From Thermoplasmatota archaeon (lineage in GTDB: Archaea; Thermoplasmatota; E2; DHVEG-1): a stretch of DNA of 53,738 nt. The number at the start of each line of letters is the position of its first letter. Position 1 is the stretch's first letter. A program made the translations under genes and the position numbers. The stretch spans positions 1-53,738 of the forward strand of contig JAUXAU010000010.1 in assembly GCA_030619765.1 (NCBI GenBank), in the 5' to 3' direction. The notes beneath the pieces are model-generated. The model was given only the letters and a program-made list of their open reading frames with translations, was not told the origin of the DNA and ran no database searches. Positions 1-7,004 of this stretch are shown here, piece by piece.

Positions 1-185
1 TGGGCTTTCCTCCGTTGGCTTCTTTCTCTCTCTTGTGCCCTCTCGCATTGCCGGCAAGAACCCCGATATCCGAACCCCAATTGATTTTCATATCTACGGA
101 ACTTGATTATCGGTAAAACCCGTTTACAAACACTACATTTCTTCTCAGTTACGGTATTTTTTTGCACATAACCACGTTTTAACAT
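1..185 (-). CDS. Small zinc-finger protein, C-terminal part cut by window edge
   Basis: Reading the minus strand from an ATG at 185 gives an open frame of 61 codons that runs off the left edge without a stop. It starts MLKRGYVQKN and has two CxxC pairs (CSVC near residue 17 and CRQC near residue 45), followed by an Arg/Glu/Lys-rich stretch. Paired CxxC knuckles with an intervening Lys-rich, Phe/Tyr-containing segment resemble the small treble-clef/zinc-ribbon proteins found beside HNH nucleases and in archaeal genomes. A purine-rich AAGGGG lies upstream of the ATG. Zinc binding is inferred from the cysteines; no specific function can be assigned, and the rest of the protein lies outside the window. 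Confidence 0.55.
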   Translation of the reverse strand, partial: MLKRGYVQKNTVTEKKCSVCKRVLPIIKFRRYENQLGFGYRGSCRQCERAQERERSQRRKA

Positions 186-434
186 TTGAATTAATGCCCC
201 TTGAAATCAACCTAATAAATTTTCGATTTAAATTATTATCCATAATATATAATGCAATATTTTCTCCCTATCTTCTTGATACAGGAAGATAATTAATATT
301 CCCCGTTTGGCCCGATATGGAGGCCATGTCTTATATTTTCTTTAGATTTTCACGAGGGAAATGGCATATATGACAACCTGCATACCTGTTTAACCTATCT
401 ATAAAATGCGATGTTCATTGGGAGGCGATGTCAT
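186..434. promoter_or_regulatory. Intergenic region with candidate promoter of the TBP gene
   Basis: This stretch separates the leftmost minus-strand zinc-finger gene from the TBP gene. AT-rich sequence around 365-372 (catatatg, preceded by a purine-rich cgagggaaa that could be a BRE) or around 398-406 (ctataaaat) could be the TATA element. A GGGAGG SD lies at 420-425, so a leadered transcript from the upstream box fits better. I see no conserved RNA or coding frame here. Confidence 0.35.
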
Positions 435-983
435 ATGATAGAATTAAAAGTCGAAAATATTGTAGCATCTATCTCTTTTGCAGAGAAAATAGATCTAGAC
501 ATGATGGCGAAATCGGTAGAAGGAGCCGAATATGAACCTGAACAATTTCCAGGATTGATTTATCGGTTAAGCACCCCGAAGACTGCTATGCTGCTCTTTA
601 GAAGTGGTAAAGGTAACTGTACTGGGGCGAAAAACCTCGAAGATATACAAAAAACCGTCGATATTATAGCGGATATCTTAAGAAAATTGGGCGTGGATGT
701 CTATAAGGATCTTAAGATCGTCGTTCAAAATATTGTAGCTGTAGGTGACTTGGGAGGAGAACTTAATCTTACTGAAGTTGCTATGGCACTTGGTATGGAA
801 AATATAGAGTACGAGCCTGAGCAGTTCCCTGGAATGGTTTACAGGGTAAAAGAACCTAAAGTAGTTATCTTGATTTTTACCACAGGAAAAATAGTATGTA
901 CTGGAGGAAGGAACATTGAAGATGTATCGAAAGCGGTAGAGAAGCTATCAGAGGAACTTAATTCGTTGGGACTCATTCATTAG
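435..983 (+). CDS. tbp: TATA-box-binding protein (TBP)
   Basis: This is the archaeal general transcription factor that binds and bends TATA promoters and recruits TFB and RNA polymerase. The 182-aa product is the typical two-fold repeat: repeat 1 (about residues 1-90) and repeat 2 (about 95-182) both carry the EYEPEQFPG motif followed by a YR..PK segment and a CTG(A/G)(K/R)N motif, the hallmark of the saddle fold. An upstream in-frame ATG at 411 exists, but GGGAGG at 420-425 is correctly spaced for the ATG at 435, and the product from there starts directly with the first repeat (MIELKVENIV), so 435 is chosen. It is followed by a 54-aa zinc-ribbon gene and then by TFB, an informative pairing of basal factors. 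Confidence 0.96.
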   Translation: MIELKVENIVASISFAEKIDLDMMAKSVEGAEYEPEQFPGLIYRLSTPKTAMLLFRSGKGNCTGAKNLEDIQKTVDIIADILRKLGVDVYKDLKIVVQNIVAVGDLGGELNLTEVAMALGMENIEYEPEQFPGMVYRVKEPKVVILIFTTGKIVCTGGRNIEDVSKAVEKLSEELNSLGLIH

Positions 984-993
984 ATATGATTCT

Positions 994-1158
994 ATGAACA
1001 AAAAATATTGGTACACCGCTAATATCCCAAGAAAATGTACTAAGTGTAGAAAAACAATCAAAATTGGTATGACTTATTACATACCGCCAGGTGCCAGTAT
1101 TCTTTGTGTTGATTGCCTGCAAGGGCATTTAAAAACAAGAAAAAAAGAAAAAATATAA
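994..1158 (+). CDS. 54-aa zinc-ribbon protein between TBP and TFB genes
   Basis: An ATG-initiated frame encodes MNKKYWYTAN... with two CxxC knuckles, CTKC at residues 15-18 and CVDC at 38-41, and a Lys/Arg-rich tail. The spacing and basic tail suggest a minimal zinc ribbon that might bind nucleic acid or a protein partner. It lies only 10 bases after the TBP stop and 62 bases before the TFB start, so it may be co-transcribed with tbp. No good SD is visible (the upstream bases are AT-rich). I do not recognise the family; the coding call rests on the cysteine pattern, the clean stop and the fit between neighbours. Confidence 0.55.
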   Translation: MNKKYWYTANIPRKCTKCRKTIKIGMTYYIPPGASILCVDCLQGHLKTRKKEKI

Positions 1159-1220
1159 AATTAATAATAGCAAAATAATAATAAGAAGATCTATATAAAG
1201 AAGTCGGGGGATGATTTTAA

Positions 1221-2156
1221 TTGGTGAAGAAAGAAACGCAAAAAGTCGAAGAAATTGTTATCTGTCCCGAATGTGGGAATACACACATTAGTCGAGATTA
1301 TACAAGAGCAGAATTGGTCTGTGAGGGTTGTGGCCTTGTCATCGACGATGGTATCATTGATCAGAGGCCTGAACGGCGTGCGTTCGATAGAGAACAACAG
1401 CAGAAGAGAGAACAAACTGGATCTCCAATGACTTATACAATTCACGATAAAGGTCTCAGTACTGTGATCGGTTTGAGAAACACGGATTCCTACGGGAAAT
1501 CCATTCCAAACAGAAACAGGGCGCAGATGTATCGGTTGAGGAAGTGGCAGAAGAGAATTAGAATTAGCAGTACTATGGAAAAAAACCTCACCAATGCCCT
1601 TCCTAGTATTAACAGAATATCGTCAAGTATGGGTCTCCCCCGAACAGTGAGGGAAACCGCTGCAATGATTTATCGTAAAGCGGTATTGAAGAAAATAACT
1701 CGGGGGAGGACAATAGAAAGTGCTGCCGCTGCTACGTTATATGCGGCATGTAGGCAGTGTGATGTACCAAGGACTCTTGAGGAAATTGCTAATGCATCAA
1801 ATTTGTCAAGGAAAGAAATTGGGAGAAACTATCGAGCGATTGTTCGCGGATTAAGGTTAAAAATGATGCCGCCATCACCTATGGAATATGTCTCCAGGTT
1901 TTGTAGCAAGTTAAAGCTCAATAATGATGTTCAAACGAAGACACTGGAGATAATCAAAGAAGCAACAAATCAAGAGATTGTCAGCGGACGTAGTCCAATC
2001 GGTATTGCAGCCGCATCTCTCTACATAGCATCTGTTCTTTGTGGTGAACGGAGAACACAATGTGAAATAGCGGTTGTAGCAGGCGTCACCGAGGTAACTA
2101 TTCGAAACAGGTACAAGGAGATTGTAAAAAACCTCGATATAGAGATTGTATTGTAG
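1221..2156 (+). CDS. tfb: Transcription initiation factor B (TFB)
   Basis: This general factor bridges TBP-DNA and RNA polymerase. The N-terminal zinc ribbon (CPEC near residue 15, CEGC near 34) is followed by the B-finger/linker ([12 protein letters not shown] region) and two cyclin-like repeats (roughly residues 115-205 and 210-305). The second repeat ends in a helix-turn-helix ([16 protein letters not shown]) that reads the BRE. Length 311 aa is normal. The frame begins with TTG at 1221 or GTG at 1224. The GGGGGATGAT stretch at 1206-1215 is a good SD for either, while the ATG at 1211 is out of frame. An alternative initiator is therefore required. Confidence 0.96.
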   Translation: MVKKETQKVEEIVICPECGNTHISRDYTRAELVCEGCGLVIDDGIIDQRPERRAFDREQQQKREQTGSPMTYTIHDKGLSTVIGLRNTDSYGKSIPNRNRAQMYRLRKWQKRIRISSTMEKNLTNALPSINRISSSMGLPRTVRETAAMIYRKAVLKKITRGRTIESAAAATLYAACRQCDVPRTLEEIANASNLSRKEIGRNYRAIVRGLRLKMMPPSPMEYVSRFCSKLKLNNDVQTKTLEIIKEATNQEIVSGRSPIGIAAASLYIASVLCGERRTQCEIAVVAGVTEVTIRNRYKEIVKNLDIEIVL

Positions 2157-2196
2157 AATCAAAACGATAAGGAAAGAATAGAGGTAGAGAAACATA

Positions 2197-2340
2197 ATGC
2201 AGACAAATCGTAAGCGTGAGAAGGTAGAGTGCCCGAATTGCGGGCGTCAATTTGGAACAAAATCAAGATCTAGCATAATCATTTGCAGTCGATGCAATAG
2301 AAAATTCAGAAGGAAAAAGAACATTGTTAAGAAGAAATAA
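2197..2340 (+). CDS. 47-aa zinc-ribbon protein downstream of TFB
   Basis: The small frame begins with ATG at 2197 and ends at TAA 2338-2340. A GAGGTAGAG SD lies at 2181-2189. The product has CPNC at residues 12-15 and CSRC at 30-33 and is otherwise rich in Arg and Lys, with a strongly basic tail. This is the layout of a minimal zinc ribbon that could bind RNA, DNA or polymerase. It begins 40 bases after the TFB stop and may share its transcript. I do not recognise a named family. Confidence 0.6.
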   Translation: MQTNRKREKVECPNCGRQFGTKSRSSIIICSRCNRKFRRKKNIVKKK

Positions 2341-2467
2341 AAGTAGGGTTACGATGTAAACGCCTGCGAATGTTCTATGGTAATCTCCTTAAACATGGTT
2401 TTTTACCATCTCTTGTGTTCAAAGAAGAAGGAATTTAAAAAAAATGGTTGTAATGGTATACTTCTAC

Positions 2468-2496
2468 TTTGACATTTTGACACAATAGGTATATAT
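2468..2496 (+). promoter_or_regulatory. Promoter with duplicated TTGACA-like element, copy 1
   Basis: The 18-base string tttgacattttgacacaa (2468-2485) contains two tandem TTTGACA units 9 bases apart and is followed by AGG and a TATATAT box (2490-2496). An identical 18-mer, followed at the same distance by a TATATA box, occurs at 31791-31820. Both copies sit about 67-69 bases (TATA to start codon) upstream of very small genes. The downstream sequence (attaatgacaaagtataaca) also resembles the second copy. I infer a shared promoter with an upstream activator or BRE-like element. Confidence 0.6.
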
Positions 2497-2557
2497 CACA
2501 TTAATGACAAAGTATAACATATTAGAAGGTCGCATAAAAAGAATAAGGGGTGGCGCT

Positions 2558-2650
2558 ATGATTGAATATCAATGTATCAGATGTAAAAAATTATTCTATA
2601 CACAACTGAAGTGTTGCCCCTATTGTAGCGGCATGCTTTTGATAGCGTAA
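2558..2650 (+). CDS. 30-aa zinc-knuckle microprotein
   Basis: A 30-codon frame opens with ATG at 2558 behind an AAGGGGTGG SD (2545-2553) and closes with TAA at 2648. The product has CIRC at residues 6-9 and a CCPYC cluster at 19-23, enough to ligate one zinc, and almost no other sequence. It has its own promoter (the 18-mer element at 2468). The combination of dedicated promoter, SD and four spaced cysteines supports a real gene despite the size. Function is unknown. Confidence 0.55.
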   Translation: MIEYQCIRCKKLFYTQLKCCPYCSGMLLIA

Positions 2651-2730
2651 CTCGCTAATGCCAATAAGAATGTAAGATAATAAAAAGAATTAAATCACAG
2701 GTATAGATTTCTATAACGAGGCGTGCAACC

Positions 2731-2919
2731 ATGGCATATAAATATAAGGATTGGATTTTGTATGAGAAGAATGTACCTTTAAAGGATGGAAGGACCCGTA
2801 CTATCCATTTCTTCACAAAACGGATGCCAAAAAGTGGTGTACCGTGTGATCTACCTGACGGATACACAGTTGGTGTTAGTGAGAGAACTGGTCTTCCATA
2901 TCTGAAAATAGAAAGGTAA
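2731..2919 (+). CDS. Conserved 62-aa archaeal hypothetical protein
   Basis: The product starts MAYKYKDWILYEKNVPLKDG and has a mixed pattern of basic and aromatic residues, with a Pro/Gly-rich C-terminal half (CDLPDGYTVGVSERTGLPYL). This pattern resembles a family of short, conserved, uncharacterised proteins that I recall from archaea and some bacteria (DW.LYEK...L..GR...I.FF.K...KSG.PCDLP.GY.VG...RTG.PYLK). No catalytic motif is evident and only one cysteine is present. The gene stands alone, 80 bases after the microprotein gene. Function is unknown. Confidence 0.75.
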   Translation: MAYKYKDWILYEKNVPLKDGRTRTIHFFTKRMPKSGVPCDLPDGYTVGVSERTGLPYLKIER

Positions 2920-2973
2920 AACAATGAAGACAAAATGCCCAAACATTAGAAGATGCTAGGGAGAAAGTTGTAC

Positions 2974-3624
2974 ATGATTGAAATATTGGCCATAGGTAAA
3001 AAAGCTCCAAAGCCATATTGGGATGTTACCAGGAAAAATAGGACAGAATCTATTTTAGAGCAATCGAGAGACGGACATTGGATGATGATATGTTATATGC
3101 CTGATTTGACTGAAAACGAAATAGAAGCATATAGAAAAAATAAGATAACATCACGTTATATAGCAAACAGTACAAATCTGGTGGTAATTGCCCTATTTGG
3201 TGTCGAAGTGAAAGATAGGGATACATTATTAGTTTTTGAAATTGTATTTGATCCTTGTCTTTATCCCGAAGATGAATGGAAACAACGACAAGAGGCATAC
3301 TATCGCGATAATATCATAAATTTTCTTCTGATTGATTCAAGCAATGGGATAATCAAGGCAATGCGTAGCTTCAACATGCCAATTAAACTGAGGGAGATAT
3401 GGTTGAAATCTTGGAATAGGTCTTACCTGATAGAAAATTACTCTGAGATATATAAAAATTGGAAAAATCGTATAGATCTAACATACTCTGTTGACGAACT
3501 GTGGAATGATGCAAAAAATAGCGGCTTTCTTGGAGAATATGGTAAATTGACGGAATTATCGTTTGATTTATCTAAAAACATTCAATTAGAAGAAAAAAAT
3601 ATAGAAGAGGGTGATGAAGAATAG
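2974..3624 (+). CDS. Unrecognised 216-aa protein
   Basis: The frame is open from ATG 2953, but TAGGGAG at 2957-2963 is a plausible SD for the ATG at 2974 (product MIEILAIGKK). The protein is Trp/Tyr-rich and looks soluble, with no signal peptide or membrane segment and an acidic C-terminus (LEEKNIEEGDEE). I cannot match it to a family. It is followed by over 300 bases without a convincing gene and then by a decayed gene, so this stretch may be a site of gene turnover. Confidence 0.6.
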   Translation: MIEILAIGKKAPKPYWDVTRKNRTESILEQSRDGHWMMICYMPDLTENEIEAYRKNKITSRYIANSTNLVVIALFGVEVKDRDTLLVFEIVFDPCLYPEDEWKQRQEAYYRDNIINFLLIDSSNGIIKAMRSFNMPIKLREIWLKSWNRSYLIENYSEIYKNWKNRIDLTYSVDELWNDAKNSGFLGEYGKLTELSFDLSKNIQLEEKNIEEGDEE

Positions 3625-3708
3625 TAGATAATCTCACTATGAACAGAGAATAAAAATATGGAAACAGAAGAATAAACAAATGGTAATTGCAAAAGGTGGT
3701 GATTGAAA

Positions 3709-3810
3709 TTGTCTGGGGGAATATATCACCATGCTGAGAGAGTGCTATCTGAGATAGGAGAGTTTACGATCATAAATGTTGATTATATCGCCATTCCGAA
3801 AATTATATAG
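3709..3810 (+). CDS. Possible 33-aa ORF with TTG start
   Basis: A GGTGGTGAT stretch (3696-3704), a good SD match, precedes TTG at 3709, from which a 33-codon frame runs to TAG at 3808. The arrangement is like that of the TFB gene. The short product has no recognisable motif and could equally be the 5' stub of a lost gene. The rest of 3625-3959 shows nothing I can interpret. Confidence 0.25.
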   Translation: MSGGIYHHAERVLSEIGEFTIINVDYIAIPKII

Positions 3811-3959
3811 GTTGCAAACCTGTTTAGGAATTGTGAGCACAAGGATGCCGTGGACCAACCGCAGTTTATGCTCTATAACAAAACCATATGAAAATGTGCA
3901 TGTAAAAGTTGGGTTTTTGATTATTTTCTGCTGAAATCTATAAAAAAGTCTTATGTTGA

Positions 3960-4397
3960 CAAAATCCTATAACCCTATATCATTCATTAAACAACGCCAT
4001 AACAGAAAACACCCTACAAAACAATGATCATTGCGGCATTTACATGAGCCGATCATCACATAACACTATCATTGACAACACTATACAATATCACCCTTAT
4101 AATGGTATAGGCATCTATGATTCCTCAGATAACAATACAATTCAAAGCAACAATCTAACTAATAATGACTATTGCGGCATCAACATAAGAATATCGTCAT
4201 ACAATACCATCATTAAAAATACAATAGCAGATAATAATATTGGAATTCATGTTCCATCCACAGAAAATATTATCTCCGGAAATGTTTTTTCAAACAACAA
4301 GAATAATGTTGAACAAGAACTTAAAACGTCTGGTTTTGAAATATTACTAGTCATCAGTTGTATAGCATTGGTTGTGCTTTTAAAACAAAAACGATAG
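3960..4397 (+). pseudogene. Remnant of a beta-helix (NosD/PbH1-type) surface protein
   Basis: The frame is open from just after a TGA at 3957-3959 to the TAG at 4395, and the repeat pattern (N.I..N....N..GI.I..S..N.I) begins well upstream of the only internal ATG (4044), for example in LNNAITENTLQNNDHCGIY. There are about five parallel-beta-helix turns, then a C-terminal segment GFEILLVISCIALVVLLKQK that resembles a PGF-CTERM-type membrane-anchor signal with Ser in place of Pro. Intact members have a signal peptide and many more repeats. No start codon or leader is visible, so I read this as the 3' end of a truncated secreted or S-layer-associated protein. Confidence 0.6.
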
Positions 4398-4447
4398 TAT
4401 TTTTATGCTGTCATCATTTTTAATGCTGCTAGTTATAGTAAATTCAA

Positions 4448-4765
4448 TTAATTTGACCACACACCATGTCCTTTTGCCCTTAATTTATTAGTGAGTTGTC
4501 GTTCGATTTTTTCAGCTTCTTCACGGGTTTTGATAGGATTATATCTCTGAAATTTTTTCCGTCGTAGCCGAAGCCCATATTTTCTTACAAGACGATTGGC
4601 TTTATACCCATCCTTATGTTGTTTAAATCTAGTATCTGGATCATGACATGTTTGTCCAACATAGTAGCAGGCAAGCTTGGGATTCATATGGAGGTTACGT
4701 TTCCTAAATTTTCGTGATTTCAATACTTCTTTGTCCAGCTCAATAATATAAACGTTGTACGGCAT
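4448..4765 (-). CDS. GIY-YIG domain protein
   Basis: This is a single-domain GIY-YIG nuclease-like protein of 105 aa. The first conserved strand appears as YNVYIIEL near the N-terminus (the GIY-equivalent), the second as CYYVGQT (the YIG-equivalent, residues 33-39), followed by RFKQHKDGY with the conserved Arg and His, and a Glu-containing helix (REEAEKIERQLTNKL) that would supply the metal-binding Glu. Small stand-alone GIY-YIG proteins of this size occur across prokaryotes, with mostly unproven roles in DNA repair or as homing-like nucleases. A 40-residue basic linker is inserted between the two halves. Confidence 0.8.
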   Translation of the reverse strand: MPYNVYIIELDKEVLKSRKFRKRNLHMNPKLACYYVGQTCHDPDTRFKQHKDGYKANRLVRKYGLRLRRKKFQRYNPIKTREEAEKIERQLTNKLRAKGHGVWSN

Positions 4766-4951
4766 TTTTCGTTTGTTGTTATACTCCCGTTTGACTTATA
4801 ATTTTCCAATTTAAAACATCATTTGCTCTATCCAATATGATTATTTGGCTCACTCTCATGGTTTGATGCGAAATTAAGCGGATTACTGGAAAAAAATCAT
4901 CATATTGTATAGAGGTGAAGTGTTATCTCACGGTATTTAACTATCGTTAAC

Positions 4952-4959
4952 TTTAAATA
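4952..4959 (+). promoter_or_regulatory. TATA box of the secreted thioredoxin-fold gene
   Basis: The octamer tttaaata lies 39 bases upstream of the start codon at 4998. A start site about 25 bases downstream would leave a short leader containing the AAAGGGGA SD. The remaining 4766-4951 stretch shows no gene on either strand. Confidence 0.4.
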
Positions 4960-4997
4960 CACACTTGGTAATAAAATAATACAAAGGGGAATAAAAA

Positions 4998-5885
4998 ATG
5001 AAGAAATATATAATAGTGGGTACATTGGCTTTAATTTTAATAATGCCAATGATAGGAGCAAGTGAAGAATTTTCAACAGAAAGAACTGAAATAATTGAAC
5101 CTTCAGCAACCTTTGAATCTACTCATACTGTTCTCATCGAATATGTTGGCCAAACGACATGTGGCTATTGTCCAACAGCATCAAATCAGTTAAGTTCCAT
5201 TTACGCCGCAGGAGACTTGGATTTCTACTATGTTTCCATGATAGTAGATATTAACCGACGCGTTTATCCAAGGGTTCAAGAATTAGGAGTAACGGGAACA
5301 CCTGATGTATATTTTGATGGGGGATACAGAAATATAATAGGTGCACAAGGCGATGAGCAGCCATACCGAAATGCAATAACCCAAAGCGGAGAACGCGAAG
5401 TTCCAGACATTGATATCGACGTAGATGTTCAATGGGTGGGCGGAGGAACACTCAAAATCTCAGTAACTGTTACAAACAATGAAGCAGAAGAATACGATGG
5501 ACACCTCAGAGTCTATATCGTAGAACCAGAAGCTCGATGGGAATATGTAGGTAGTGGAGACATCCATTATGGAGTACTAGATATACCAATCGACAGAGAT
5601 CTTGCAATGCCGCAAGGACAAATCAGACCACTTGGAGATACATACACGTTTTCAAAAACATGGTTTGGATTTCTATATGGATTTGGAGATATAACACAGA
5701 ATAACATAATGGTAATAGCTGCTGTTTTTGACAAAGACACCGATCATGCAATTCAAACAGCATCAGCAGAACCAACCGTTGCTTCTGGAGGTCTATTTCA
5801 GTTTATATCATCGAGACCAATGATGATACTCTTTCGATTAATGCGGGAACAAGGAATCCTTTCTCGTCTACTAAATTTGATGTGA
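4998..5885 (+). CDS. Secreted thioredoxin-fold protein with Omp28-like C-terminal domain
   Basis: The 295-aa product starts with a clear signal peptide (MKKYIIVGTLALILIMPMIG). Residues about 45-130 form a thioredoxin-like domain with the redox motif CGYC in IEYVGQTTCGYCP and a cis-Pro-like GVTGTPDVYFDGG segment. The remainder (about 135-260) is a beta-rich domain with VTNNEAEEYDGHLRVYIVE, of the type seen in Omp28-family and other archaeal secreted thioredoxin-like proteins. It probably handles disulfides outside the membrane. It sits upstream of the E1/MoaD/CcdA trio, and both it and the third member of that trio carry exported thioredoxin domains, which suggests a shared thiol-redox function. 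RBS AAAGGGGA is well placed. Confidence 0.75.
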   Translation: MKKYIIVGTLALILIMPMIGASEEFSTERTEIIEPSATFESTHTVLIEYVGQTTCGYCPTASNQLSSIYAAGDLDFYYVSMIVDINRRVYPRVQELGVTGTPDVYFDGGYRNIIGAQGDEQPYRNAITQSGEREVPDIDIDVDVQWVGGGTLKISVTVTNNEAEEYDGHLRVYIVEPEARWEYVGSGDIHYGVLDIPIDRDLAMPQGQIRPLGDTYTFSKTWFGFLYGFGDITQNNIMVIAAVFDKDTDHAIQTASAEPTVASGGLFQFISSRPMMILFRLMREQGILSRLLNLM

Positions 5886-6008
5886 AATCTAAATACAAAG
5901 TAAACCATCCTAAGCATAAGCACGGTAGATCTGGTTCTAGCAAGTTATAAATAAATTAACCTTATTTCTAAAAAACTATTTTACTTGAGAAACCAGTTGG
6001 TAAAAAAA

Positions 6009-6740
6009 ATGAACCTAAACAGATACAGAAGACAGATCCTTGTGAAAAGATTGGGTGAAAAAGGACAGCATATTCTTTCTGAAAAACATGTTGTTGTCAT
6101 TGGCTGCGGTGGACTAGGGAGCAATAGCGCTAATATTTTAGTTAGAACAGGAATTGGAAGCATTGACATTGTTGATGATGACTCATTAGACTTAACAAAT
6201 CTTCATCGGACATCACTTTTTAATGAAGAAGATATTGGTAAACCTAAATGCCAGATTCTTGAAGAAAAATTACAACAGGTAAATTCTGAAGTAACGGTAA
6301 GAGGAATCAAAAAAAGGATTACAAAAGAAAATATAGAATCGGCTGTGAAACATGCAGATATTATTCTAGATGGCACAGACAATATGGAAACACGATTTCT
6401 GATAAATGAAGTAGCAGTAAAAAGTAACATTCCTTGGATTTATGCAGGGGTACACACTACTGTAGGAATGGTTATAGGAATAGTTCCAAGACAGACGCCC
6501 TGTTTAAAATGTATGTCGCACAGTATTGTAGACAACAAAACGGGTGAAATACCAGTACTGGGTAATCTTCCAGTGATTATTGCCTCCATTCAATGTACAG
6601 AAGCAATGAAGATGTTCCTTGGAAAACAACTTTCTGGTATGATTATGTATGATATTTGGAAGCAACGCTTTGAACAGATAGATATAAAGAGAAATCCTGA
6701 GTGTATATGTTGTGGTAAAGAACAATTCGAGTTACTTTAG
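6009..6740 (+). CDS. E1-like ThiF/MoeB/HesA adenylyltransferase
   Basis: The enzyme would adenylate the C-terminal Gly-Gly of a ubiquitin-like sulfur carrier, the first step in sulfur activation for molybdopterin, thiamine or tRNA thiolation, or protein modification. The ATP-binding Rossmann motif is VVVIGCGGLGSNSA (about residues 27-40), followed by DDDSLDLTNLHR with the conserved Asp/Asn/Arg, DIGKPK, and DGTDNMETR. Zinc is held by CLKC and CICC pairs. The start is placed at ATG 6009 (MNLNRYRRQI), since ThiF-family proteins normally begin with such an RY.RQI motif; a TTG at 5985 is also in frame. The next gene, 13 bases downstream, encodes the Gly-Gly carrier. MoeB and ThiF cannot be told apart here. 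Confidence 0.9.
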   Translation: MNLNRYRRQILVKRLGEKGQHILSEKHVVVIGCGGLGSNSANILVRTGIGSIDIVDDDSLDLTNLHRTSLFNEEDIGKPKCQILEEKLQQVNSEVTVRGIKKRITKENIESAVKHADIILDGTDNMETRFLINEVAVKSNIPWIYAGVHTTVGMVIGIVPRQTPCLKCMSHSIVDNKTGEIPVLGNLPVIIASIQCTEAMKMFLGKQLSGMIMYDIWKQRFEQIDIKRNPECICCGKEQFELL

Positions 6741-6753
6741 AGGGACAATTGAA

Positions 6754-6999
6754 ATGAAAATAAAAGTAAGGCTATTTGGAAGATACAGAGACATAACTGG
6801 AAAAAAAGAACTCGAATTCATAGTAAACGGAGATACCATTTGGCATGTTGTGGACGTTTTTGTAAAACAATATCCTGCCATTGAAAAAGACAAAAAATTC
6901 ATTATGGTTTCAAAGAATAATACCTATACAACGTTTGATGAAAAGATTGCAGATGGAGATACAGTAACGATATCTCCGCCAGTAGTTTCAGGCGGGTAG
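6754..6999 (+). CDS. MoaD/ThiS-type ubiquitin-like sulfur carrier
   Basis: The 81-aa beta-grasp protein begins MKIKVRLFGRYRDITGKKEL, typical of MoaD and archaeal SAMPs, and ends in VVSGG. The exposed C-terminal Gly-Gly is the residue pair that E1 adenylates and thiocarboxylates. A GAGGG SD at 6740-6745 selects ATG 6754 rather than the upstream GTG at 6712, which lies inside the E1-like gene. The stop codon is 5 bases from the start of the membrane thioredoxin/CcdA gene, so the three genes form one operon. It could be MoaD, ThiS or a SAMP; no molybdenum-cofactor gene is nearby. Confidence 0.9.
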   Translation: MKIKVRLFGRYRDITGKKELEFIVNGDTIWHVVDVFVKQYPAIEKDKKFIMVSKNNTYTTFDEKIADGDTVTISPPVVSGG

Positions 7000-7004
7000 T
7001 GTGC

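Noticed and set aside
3851..3940. 29-codon open frame between the TTG ORF and the beta-helix remnant
   Set aside because: No SD, no recognisable pattern, and it is preceded by no promoter; probably chance.
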